Source: UBA11346 sp038060575
GTDB taxonomy: Bacteria; Planctomycetota; UBA11346
Direction of reading: 5' to 3'
DNA: 64,000 bases
Assembly: GCA_964652775.1 (NCBI GenBank)
Contig: CAZZAM010000004.1
Location: 62,001-126,000, forward strand
The position numbers and the translations under genes were made by a program. Positions within the stretch are counted from its first letter, which is position 1. Every line of letters starts with the position of its first letter. The notes beneath the pieces were generated by a model. That model saw nothing but the letters and a program-made list of their open reading frames with translations. It ran no database searches and was not told the origin of the DNA. This document shows, one piece after another, positions 1-6,871 of the stretch.

Positions 1-750
1 CTTGGAAATATCGGTGGGCTCAAGTTCTTCGGGGATGCAGCGGTCGGTCACGATGGCGAACGCGAGCGTCCGCAGTCCGCAATGCACGGCGGCGATGGCT
101 TCGGGAACCGTACTCATACCGACGACATCGGCGCCGCAGCTACGGAGCCAACGGTATTCAGCACGGGTTTCCAGATTCGGGCCAAGGACGCCGGCGTAGA
201 CCGCCTCATGCAGGGTGATGCCCGATCCTGTGGCAACGCGGAGGGCCAAGGCGCGCAATTTCGCGTCATAGGTGTCGATCATGTCCGGCCAACGTGGCCC
301 AACACGATCGTCATTCTCGCCAACCAGTGGATTGACGCCGGTCAGATTCAGATGGTCGCTCAGGACGGTGATGTCGCCGATTTGATACCGTGGATTCATA
401 CCGCCGACGGCGGAGCCCATGATGAGTGTGGTCGCGCCCAGCCATTTACCGAGGCGAACCGGCAGCACAACCTCACCGAGGGGGTGACCCTCGTAGGCGT
501 GCAGCCGACCACTGAATGCTGCGACGGGTACGCCAGCAAGGTTGCCGAGCACCAACGTGCCGTGATGGCTGTCCGCCGTTGGCATCGGCATGCCGGGAAT
601 CTCGTCGTAGGGGATGGTGGCCTGGACTTCAACGCGACTGGCTAGATTTCCGAGACCAGTACCAAGCAGGATGGCAACCCGCGGCACCAGCGCGCAACGC
701 ATGGAAACATGGGCTTTTATCGCATCAAGTTGTTCGGATAGCGTCGTCAT
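1..750 (-). CDS. Purine nucleoside phosphorylase, 3' end outside window
   Basis: Phosphorolytic cleavage of purine nucleosides in salvage (PNP/MTAP family, trimeric type). The gene starts at ATG 748-750 and runs off the left edge after 250 codons. Visible motifs are the phosphate loop LGTGLG near residue 30, GRLHAYEGHP (catalytic His), GPNLETRAEYR (substrate Glu), and GADVVGMSTVPEA near residue 210. Compared with human PNP, three purine-site residues differ: the Asn of VTNAAGG is Ser (GSAVGG), the Phe before Glu201 is Leu, and Asn243 is Asp (IVTDRC). Asp at that place is typical of MTA phosphorylase, so base preference (6-oxo versus 6-amino purine) is unclear. Family assignment is firm; exact substrate is not. 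RNase PH lies just upstream on the same strand. Confidence 0.9.
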   Translation of the reverse strand, partial: MTTLSEQLDAIKAHVSMRCALVPRVAILLGTGLGNLASRVEVQATIPYDEIPGMPMPTADSHHGTLVLGNLAGVPVAAFSGRLHAYEGHPLGEVVLPVRLGKWLGATTLIMGSAVGGMNPRYQIGDITVLSDHLNLTGVNPLVGENDDRVGPRWPDMIDTYDAKLRALALRVATGSGITLHEAVYAGVLGPNLETRAEYRWLRSCGADVVGMSTVPEAIAAVHCGLRTLAFAIVTDRCIPEELEPTDISK

Positions 751-773
751 AGTGGTGTTGACTCTGGATGGTA

Positions 774-1475
774 TCAGATTCCCAGCGCTGCCCGTTGCGC
801 CGCAAATAATTCGTTGATCGCCGTCGATCCAGCCACCAGCAACTGGTCCAACTGACCACGGCTGAATACTCCATTTTCACCAGTGCCTTGTACCTCAACG
901 AAATCACCAACGCCGCCGGTCAGAGGGGCACGCATGACGAGGTTCATGTCCACCTCGGCGGTAGAATCTTTGATGTAGTCGAGATCGACCTCGATCTGGC
1001 CTTTCACCACGCCAACCGAAACGGCGGCGATCTGACCGAGGAGATAATGTGCCGCGCCAGCTTTTTGTTTCTGTCTGGTGGCAAGTTCAGTCAGTGCGTC
1101 ATAGGCCGCGACCCACGCGCCGGTGATCGCAGCCGTGCGCGTGCCGCCGTCGGCATCGAGAACGTCGCAGTCGATCGCGATGGTCACTTCGCCGAGTTTA
1201 TCGAGATCAACCGCAGCGCGTAGGGCACGGCCGACGAGACGCTGGATCTCAACCGAACGGCCATCCTGCTTGGGGCCGTCGCGGCGTTTGCGCGGGGCGG
1301 TGCTGCCTGGCAACATGGAATATTCGGCAGTCATCCAGCCGCCTTTGCCACGGCGGTAGACTGGCACTTCGTTCTCGATTGAGGCCGAGACAAGCACGCG
1401 GGTGCGGCCAAAAGAAACAAGGCAGGAGCCAGCGGGCTTGGCAAGCCAGCCGCGTTGAAAGGAGACAGGGCGCAT
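774..1475 (-). CDS. rph: Ribonuclease PH, with short N terminus
   Basis: Phosphate-dependent 3'-5' exoribonuclease that trims tRNA 3' ends. The 233-residue product shows GWMTAEYSMLPGST, DGRSVEIQRLVGRALRA (phosphate-binding Arg), DCDVLDADGGTRTAAITGA and the C-terminal VQGTGENG. The protein begins directly at RPVSFQRGW. The usual preceding block of about ten residues (RxDGRxxxQL in relatives such as E. coli Rph) is missing, and an in-frame TAG lies only 12 nt upstream of the ATG. No good Shine-Dalgarno sequence precedes the ATG. The palindrome at 1513-1596 sits just upstream and may have displaced the original 5' end. Family is certain; whether it is fully active is open. Confidence 0.93.
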   Translation of the reverse strand: MRPVSFQRGWLAKPAGSCLVSFGRTRVLVSASIENEVPVYRRGKGGWMTAEYSMLPGSTAPRKRRDGPKQDGRSVEIQRLVGRALRAAVDLDKLGEVTIAIDCDVLDADGGTRTAAITGAWVAAYDALTELATRQKQKAGAAHYLLGQIAAVSVGVVKGQIEVDLDYIKDSTAEVDMNLVMRAPLTGGVGDFVEVQGTGENGVFSRGQLDQLLVAGSTAINELFAAQRAALGI

Positions 1476-1512
1476 GAGGAGGGGGACCTAGGTTAGTGGG
1501 GGAAGTAATGTT

Positions 1513-1596
1513 GAATGCTGGAATGCTGGAATGCTGGAATATCGAGGTCGAATAAGAGCCGGCGTAGTTTCCACCACATTCCAGCATTCCAGCATT
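1513..1596. repeat. Palindrome built of GAATGCTGG tandem words
   Basis: The left arm (1513-1540) holds three copies of AATGCTGG and the right arm (1578-1596) holds the complementary ATTCCAGC words, giving a stem of about 19 bp that can pair in more than one register. It fills the gap between rph and argF. It could end transcription from argF or be a dispersed palindromic element. There is no T-run typical of an intrinsic terminator. Confidence 0.8.
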
Positions 1597-1610
1597 TGGC
1601 ATTTCCGCCG

Positions 1611-2558
1611 CTACGGCTTCGGTCTCATCGACGCGAGCAGTGCCGGACCGTCAGCAGCCATCAGCACGCGCAGCACGGCCTTCTGGGCGTGTAGGCGATT
1701 CTCGGCCTGATCGAACACGGCCGAACGTGGGGATTCCATCGCTGCGTCGGTGATCTCTTCACCGCGATGCGCGGGCAGACAGTGCATGACCTTGGCCTTC
1801 GGCGCGAGCTGCAAGAGTCGCTCGTTGATCTGATAACCCTGGAACGCTTTGAGACGAATCGCCTTCTCGGCTTCCTGGCCCATGCTCGTCCAGACGTCGG
1901 TGTAGAGGATGTCTGCGCCGCGTACGGCTTCTGCGGGATCGTGCGACTGCATGACCGACTTGCCCCACGCGGGGCCGAAGCTGGCGATGTCGGCAGTCGA
2001 GAACGCGTAATCTTTCGGACAGGCGAGGACGAGCGTCGAGCCAGCGAGCAGGCACGCCTGGGCGAGACTGCGGCTAACATTGTTGGCGTCGCCAACGAAG
2101 ACGACGCGGAGGCCTTTGATCGTGCCGCAGTGTTCGGCAATGGTCTGGAAATCGGCCAGCGCCTGACAGGGATGCGAGTCATCGGACAGTCCGTTGACCA
2201 CCGGCACGGTGCCCCACTTGGCCAGCGTGGTGATGGTCGAGTGCTTGAACACCCGCGCCATGATGCCCTGGTGATAGCGGGACAGAACGCGGGCTGCGTC
2301 CGGAATTGGTTCGCGGTCACCGAGGCTGATCTCATCGCCACGGATATAGATTCCGCGCCCGCCGAAGTCGTTCATCGCCACTTCGAAGGACAACCGCGTA
2401 CGCAGTGATGGTTTCTCGAAGATCATCGCGAGCGTCTTGCCGTCGAGACAATGCTCAGGGATGCCGCGCTTACGGCGGTCTTTGAGATATGCCGCTAACG
2501 CCAGAAGCGCGTGAAAATCTGGGGCATTCAATTGATCGATAGTGATAAAGTGCTGCAT
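1611..2558 (-). CDS. argF: Ornithine carbamoyltransferase
   Basis: Transfers a carbamoyl group to ornithine to give citrulline (arginine synthesis, cytosol). At 315 residues it has normal family length. The carbamoyl-phosphate motif is FEKPSLRTR at 47-55 (Leu where many have Thr), HPCQ is at 129-132, DVWTSMG near 221 and the catalytic HCLPAHRG at 259-266. argB lies 11 bp upstream on the same strand, so the two are probably co-transcribed. Confidence 0.97.
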   Translation of the reverse strand: MQHFITIDQLNAPDFHALLALAAYLKDRRKRGIPEHCLDGKTLAMIFEKPSLRTRLSFEVAMNDFGGRGIYIRGDEISLGDREPIPDAARVLSRYHQGIMARVFKHSTITTLAKWGTVPVVNGLSDDSHPCQALADFQTIAEHCGTIKGLRVVFVGDANNVSRSLAQACLLAGSTLVLACPKDYAFSTADIASFGPAWGKSVMQSHDPAEAVRGADILYTDVWTSMGQEAEKAIRLKAFQGYQINERLLQLAPKAKVMHCLPAHRGEEITDAAMESPRSAVFDQAENRLHAQKAVLRVLMAADGPALLASMRPKP

Positions 2559-2569
2559 GGGAAACCGTT

Positions 2570-3460
2570 TCAGGCGGGAGCGATGGTATCGTCGTCATCG
2601 GCGGCAGCGCCGAGGCTCAGTTCAGTGCCGACACCAGCAGTGGTGAATATCTCAAGCAGTATCGCGTGGGGTTGATTCGCGCCCAGGATGTGAATTTTGC
2701 CAACGCCAGCCTTGAGTGCGGCGATGCAGCTCTCGACCTTGGGGATCATGCCGCCCTGAATAACTTTCTTCTCTAACAGGTCGCGAACCTTGGCCGTCGT
2801 GAGACTGCTGATGAGCGTTGACGGATCCTTGGGGTCGGTGAGAACGCCAGGCACGTTGGACAGAAATACCAATTTTTCTGCATTCATGCCCCGGGCTACG
2901 GCGAGGGCGATGTCATCGGCATTGGTGTTCAGTACCTGACCATCATCGGTGATCGAGAGTGGCGGCACGACTGGGATGAGTCCGCGTGACGTGAAACGTT
3001 CAAGCCGTTCACGATCGACTGACGAGGGCAGACCAACGAGGCCGAGATTGGCATCCATGATGCCTCCACGCACTGGCATATGGCGGGGTGGGCACATGCC
3101 GATTGCGGCACCGCCGAGCGAAATGATCCGATTGACGATGTGTTGGTTGAGTCGCTCCACTTCACGCGCCACGATGGCCATGGCTTGTGCATCGGTGACA
3201 CGACGTCCGTTGTGGAACACCGGCTTCAGGCCAGCGGCTTCCATGGCCCGCGTGATCGACGCGCCGCCACCGTGAACCAGGACAAGCTGCACGCCGACTT
3301 GTTCCAGGAACACGAGGTCGGTCAGCAAGGCGTCCAGTACAGGTTCGTTTTCGATCGGCTCGCCGCCAATCTTCACAACCATGGTGCGTCCGTGGAAGCG
3401 CTTCATGTAGGGAAGCGCCTCGATCAATACTTGAGCCTTGCGGGTCGCGTCATCGACCAC
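2570..3460 (-). CDS. argB: Acetylglutamate kinase
   Basis: Phosphorylates N-acetylglutamate in arginine synthesis. The 296-residue product has the amino acid kinase fold: VVKIGGEP near residue 27, the glycine-rich VLVHGGGASI near 60, NGRRVTDAQ near 84, and LNTNADDIALAVA and FLSNVPGVL in the C-terminal half. It is followed after 11 bp by argF. A GGAG-like ribosome site precedes the ATG. Other arg genes are not in the window. Confidence 0.96.
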   Translation of the reverse strand: MVDDATRKAQVLIEALPYMKRFHGRTMVVKIGGEPIENEPVLDALLTDLVFLEQVGVQLVLVHGGGASITRAMEAAGLKPVFHNGRRVTDAQAMAIVAREVERLNQHIVNRIISLGGAAIGMCPPRHMPVRGGIMDANLGLVGLPSSVDRERLERFTSRGLIPVVPPLSITDDGQVLNTNADDIALAVARGMNAEKLVFLSNVPGVLTDPKDPSTLISSLTTAKVRDLLEKKVIQGGMIPKVESCIAALKAGVGKIHILGANQPHAILLEIFTTAGVGTELSLGAAADDDDTIAPA

Positions 3461-3541
3461 GGGTTCCTCCGGAAATGGATGAGGGGGCAGACCGTATAGG
3501 AATTACGCTGGGATCCAGCCCGGAGGTTGGGGCGGTGGGGT

Positions 3542-5077
3542 TCAACTGCCCCGGAGGATGAACCACAGAACGAGGCCGACGACCGCACAGGACAAGACAA
3601 TCCAGGGCAAAATGCCCATGTGCAGGGTTGCGTGGGGATCCTCGTCGAAGACCTTGCTGATTTCGCTGCGATCAGTTGGCGCAATGGGTTCTGGTGGTTT
3701 CACCGCATTCGGATCGGGAAAAGGCAGCGGGCTGCGGACGCGCTCGGTACCTCGGTTCATGATATCCGTTGTTCGTCCAATTCGGTCAGTTGGGCGTCCG
3801 ATCCGATCAGTTGGCTGCGGGGTTCGGACATCCTTATGGGTTGCGGGTCGGATTGCCGACGTGGGCGGTTTGACCGGTCCATCAATTGGAATTGCAGTTT
3901 CACCGCCAGCGGGGGTCTGTTTTTTGCCGGCCGGTTTGTTCAGGATCAGTGGCTTGCGCAGTAGCCGCAGGGTTCCGCCGCTATGCGTGCCCATGTTTTT
4001 CAGGATTTCGTCGATGGCCTGCACCAAGGCCTCGCATGTCGTATAGCGCCGATCGGCGTCCTTGGCCATCGTCATCATCACCAATTGGCGCGTGCCCTTG
4101 CTCAGCGCGGGCACGCGATCACCAGGGTCTGGTACCGGTTCGGTCAGATGGGCACTCATGATCGAGCCAGGACTTGTGCCGGTGAAGGGGGTTTGACCGG
4201 TCAGTAAATGGTAGAGGGTTGCGCCCAGACCGTAGATGTCGCAGCGGCAGTCCAGTTTCTCACCACGGACCTGTTCGGGCGACATGTATAACGGTGTGCC
4301 GATGGTCATGCCGGTCTGGGTCAGCCGATCGTCTTTTTCATCGCTTTTGACCAAGCCAAAGTCGATTAATTTTGCCACGTCATCAGGCGGGAAGAGGTCG
4401 CCGCCACCGCTGCGATTACGTACAACCAGGATATTTTCTGGCTTGATGTCACGATGGACGAGATGCGCTGAGCTCCAGACGTGACCCAATCCGGCGGCGA
4501 TCTGTCGGCAGATGCGCAACGCGTAGGCCTCGGGCAACGCCTTGTACTCCTTGAGTAGATGCATCAACGAGGGTCCGTTGATGAATTCCATGGCCAGCCA
4601 GCAATGACCATTGGTTTCACCACTGTCAATAATTTCGGCAACGCTAGGATGTTTGACCGCGAGCAGTGCTTTTGCTTCGCGATGGAAGCGACCGATAAAA
4701 TCCTGGTCGGCTTCCAAGCGTGCATTCATGGTTTTCAAGGCGACTTGGCGACCGCTCTCTAAATGCTCGGCGAGAAATACCGTACCCATGCCGCCAGAGC
4801 CGATCTTCTTGGCCAGCCGATAGCCAGGGAAGTGATCCTGGTGCGAGAGAATTTCTTCCAACTCCTGGGCCTGGTCGCGACTGATGACCTGCTGTTCGAC
4901 CAAGAAGCGCCCGACGCCCACGTGGTCGAAACCGCCGCTCATCGCCTTGGCGATTGCGTGGTCCACTTCGTGTTTAGCAGCCCAGGAATTGCTAGCTATG
5001 ACGTGTGCCGCCAGCGAGACGCGCTGCGATAGCGAATCTCGCGTTGCAGGCTTACTAGAATCACCAAACGCGGCCAT
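3542..5077 (-). CDS. Tail-anchored Ser/Thr protein kinase
   Basis: Hanks-type kinase of 511 residues, predicted to phosphorylate Ser/Thr in cytosolic partners. An N-terminal segment (1-80) resembles the short helical module often placed before kinase domains. The kinase follows: GSGGMGTV at 93-100, Lys in VALKTM near 115, HRDIKPEN at 208-215, IDFG at 238-241, GTPLYMSPEQ at 260-269. A linker near 430-455 carries repeated TDRIGR units. One transmembrane helix occupies the last 25 residues, so the kinase is held in the membrane by its C terminus, with almost nothing outside. The open frame extends further upstream, but that part lies antisense to rpoN; ATG 5077 is the best start. Confidence 0.9.
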   Translation of the reverse strand: MAAFGDSSKPATRDSLSQRVSLAAHVIASNSWAAKHEVDHAIAKAMSGGFDHVGVGRFLVEQQVISRDQAQELEEILSHQDHFPGYRLAKKIGSGGMGTVFLAEHLESGRQVALKTMNARLEADQDFIGRFHREAKALLAVKHPSVAEIIDSGETNGHCWLAMEFINGPSLMHLLKEYKALPEAYALRICRQIAAGLGHVWSSAHLVHRDIKPENILVVRNRSGGGDLFPPDDVAKLIDFGLVKSDEKDDRLTQTGMTIGTPLYMSPEQVRGEKLDCRCDIYGLGATLYHLLTGQTPFTGTSPGSIMSAHLTEPVPDPGDRVPALSKGTRQLVMMTMAKDADRRYTTCEALVQAIDEILKNMGTHSGGTLRLLRKPLILNKPAGKKQTPAGGETAIPIDGPVKPPTSAIRPATHKDVRTPQPTDRIGRPTDRIGRTTDIMNRGTERVRSPLPFPDPNAVKPPEPIAPTDRSEISKVFDEDPHATLHMGILPWIVLSCAVVGLVLWFILRGS

Positions 5078-5218
5078 GGGTGGCGGACACCATCGTCCAC
5101 AAACGCGTGAATGGCAAGGGGCAGGGCTGAGTTCCAGCGAGAGAATCTGGAGGTCTAGGATGGCTGCTTGCGTCTTTAGACCGATTGGCGTAGTGTTTGC
5201 TAGCGGAGACCTTCCCGG

Positions 5219-6628
5219 ATGGCGTTGCAGCTCAGGCAAAACCTTAACGTACGCATGGATCAGCGGCTCAAGTTGACGCCGCAGATGATCCAGTCGATTG
5301 AGATTCTGCTGCTGCCGCAGATGGCGCTGGAAGAGCGCATTATGAATGAGATCGAGGTGAATCCGACGTTGGAGATCGCCGAAGAGCAGGGCGGTGATGC
5401 GGCGGCCGATACGGCCTCGCCCAGCGATCGTACCCAGGTGCTTGATCCAGCAGGTCGGCTGAGTGCGGACGACCGAGAATGGGTGCTCAAACACAAGTCC
5501 AGCCATCAGGACGATGACGCTCCAGACAAGATGGAGGCGCTGGAGGCAGCTCCGGATCGCCTGGCCAGCTTGGCTGATCATGTGCTTGAGCAATTGCGCT
5601 ACCAGGACATCGTCCCCGATGTTCGTCTGGTACTGCCCGAGATCTGTTGGGCCCTTGATGTGCGCGGATACTTGGCGGCGACATTGCCGGAGCTGTTCAC
5701 CGAAGACAAACTCGACGCGGCGGAACATGCCTTGGAATTGGTGCGCGGCTGTGATCCGGCCGGAATCGGTGCGCATGACTTGGTTGACTGTCTCTTGTTG
5801 CAATTGCTTCGGCAACCGGGCGACAACTCTTTTGAACAGACCTTGGTGCGTGATCACCTTGATGATGTGCTCAAGAATCGCCTACCGGTGATCGCCCAGG
5901 CGACCGGAGCGACGATCGAGCGCATCAAAGAAGGCGTTGAGGTCATTTCCAAACTGGATCCCAAGCCAGGACTTCCGTTTGCACGGGCCGCCAATTCGTA
6001 TGTGGTGCCCGACGTCGTGATTGAACGCGATGAACGTGATGAATGGGTTATATCCATTCCCGACGATCGTATTCCCAAGGTGCGCATCAGCGACGCCTAC
6101 ACCCAGCTCTACGAGAGCGCGGGAACCGAGGCGCGTGACAAGGCGTATCTCAAAGAGAAAATTGGCGCAGCGCGGTTCCTGATTGACGCCATCCAGCAGC
6201 GACGGCGGACGCTGCTCAAGATTGTGACCGAGATCATCAAGCACCAGGATGCATTCCTGGAGCACGGCACCGAGCATCTGCGGCCACTTATGCGTCAGGA
6301 TATCGCCGACAAGATCGGCATGCACGTGGCCACGGTGTCGCGTGCAGTGAAGGATAAGTACATTCAAACCCCGGTCGGGATCCTGCCGCTATCGACCTTC
6401 TTCAGCGGCGGTATTGCCACCCAAGACGGCAGCGAGGCTGAAAGCTCGCGTTCGGTGAAATTGCGCATCCAGAAATTGATCGAAAAAGAAGACAAGAAGA
6501 ACCCATTGTCCGACCAGGAAATCGCCGACATCCTGGCCAAGGATGGCTTGGACATCAGTCGGCGAACAGTGACCAAATACCGTATTGCTGATGGGGTACC
6601 TAGCACCAGGCAACGGCGATCGTTTTAG
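5219..6628 (+). CDS. rpoN: RNA polymerase sigma-54 factor
   Basis: Directs RNA polymerase to GG/GC (-24/-12) promoters and needs an enhancer-binding ATPase. The 469-residue product has the N-terminal activator region (MIQSIEILLLPQMALEERI), the core-binding part, a helix-turn-helix (HVATVSRAVKDKY, then GILPLSTFFSGG) and the RpoN box (ISRRTVTKYRIADGV) close to the C terminus. A GGAGA site lies about 10 nt before ATG. It is divergent from the kinase gene across 141 bp. glnD follows on the same strand after a palindrome, which fits nitrogen control. No enhancer-binding protein is in the window. Confidence 0.97.
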   Translation: MALQLRQNLNVRMDQRLKLTPQMIQSIEILLLPQMALEERIMNEIEVNPTLEIAEEQGGDAAADTASPSDRTQVLDPAGRLSADDREWVLKHKSSHQDDDAPDKMEALEAAPDRLASLADHVLEQLRYQDIVPDVRLVLPEICWALDVRGYLAATLPELFTEDKLDAAEHALELVRGCDPAGIGAHDLVDCLLLQLLRQPGDNSFEQTLVRDHLDDVLKNRLPVIAQATGATIERIKEGVEVISKLDPKPGLPFARAANSYVVPDVVIERDERDEWVISIPDDRIPKVRISDAYTQLYESAGTEARDKAYLKEKIGAARFLIDAIQQRRRTLLKIVTEIIKHQDAFLEHGTEHLRPLMRQDIADKIGMHVATVSRAVKDKYIQTPVGILPLSTFFSGGIATQDGSEAESSRSVKLRIQKLIEKEDKKNPLSDQEIADILAKDGLDISRRTVTKYRIADGVPSTRQRRSF

Positions 6629-6677
6629 GCGATCCCTCGGGGGCTTCGGCCAATGATATTAAGCTTATTTGAGCGGA

Positions 6678-6768
6678 TTTATCCACAGATTACGCAGATT
6701 GTGCAGGCGCGAAGCGGTCAAGAACGTGAATTGCGAAATCTGTGCAATCTGCGAAATCTGTGGATAAA
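6678..6768. repeat. 29-bp inverted repeat of CAGATT words
   Basis: Arms 6678-6706 and 6740-6768 are inverted copies with about three mismatches, separated by 33 nt. Each arm contains the quasi-tandem words CAGATT/CGCAGATT and ends in TTATCCACAG. It lies between rpoN and glnD. Similar ATCCACAGATTACGCAGATT words recur in many environmental bacterial genomes (known generally); their role is not known. A stem of this size would hinder read-through, but no T-run follows. Confidence 0.85.
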
Positions 6769-6871
6769 AACTCGCAAGGTTAAACATCAGCGGACTCCAA
6801 TTATGAGCGTAATGGCATTGAGCTTCGGCCCCGTCCTTTGCGTCAATCGGCATGCGTTCTAGTATATTGAC

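Noticed and set aside
82..645. Plus-strand 187-residue frame
   Set aside because: It is the shadow of the purine nucleoside phosphorylase gene on the other strand.
5078..5857. Upstream extension of the kinase reading frame
   Set aside because: It lies antisense to rpoN, has no conserved residues, and ATG 5077 begins a typical N-terminal module.
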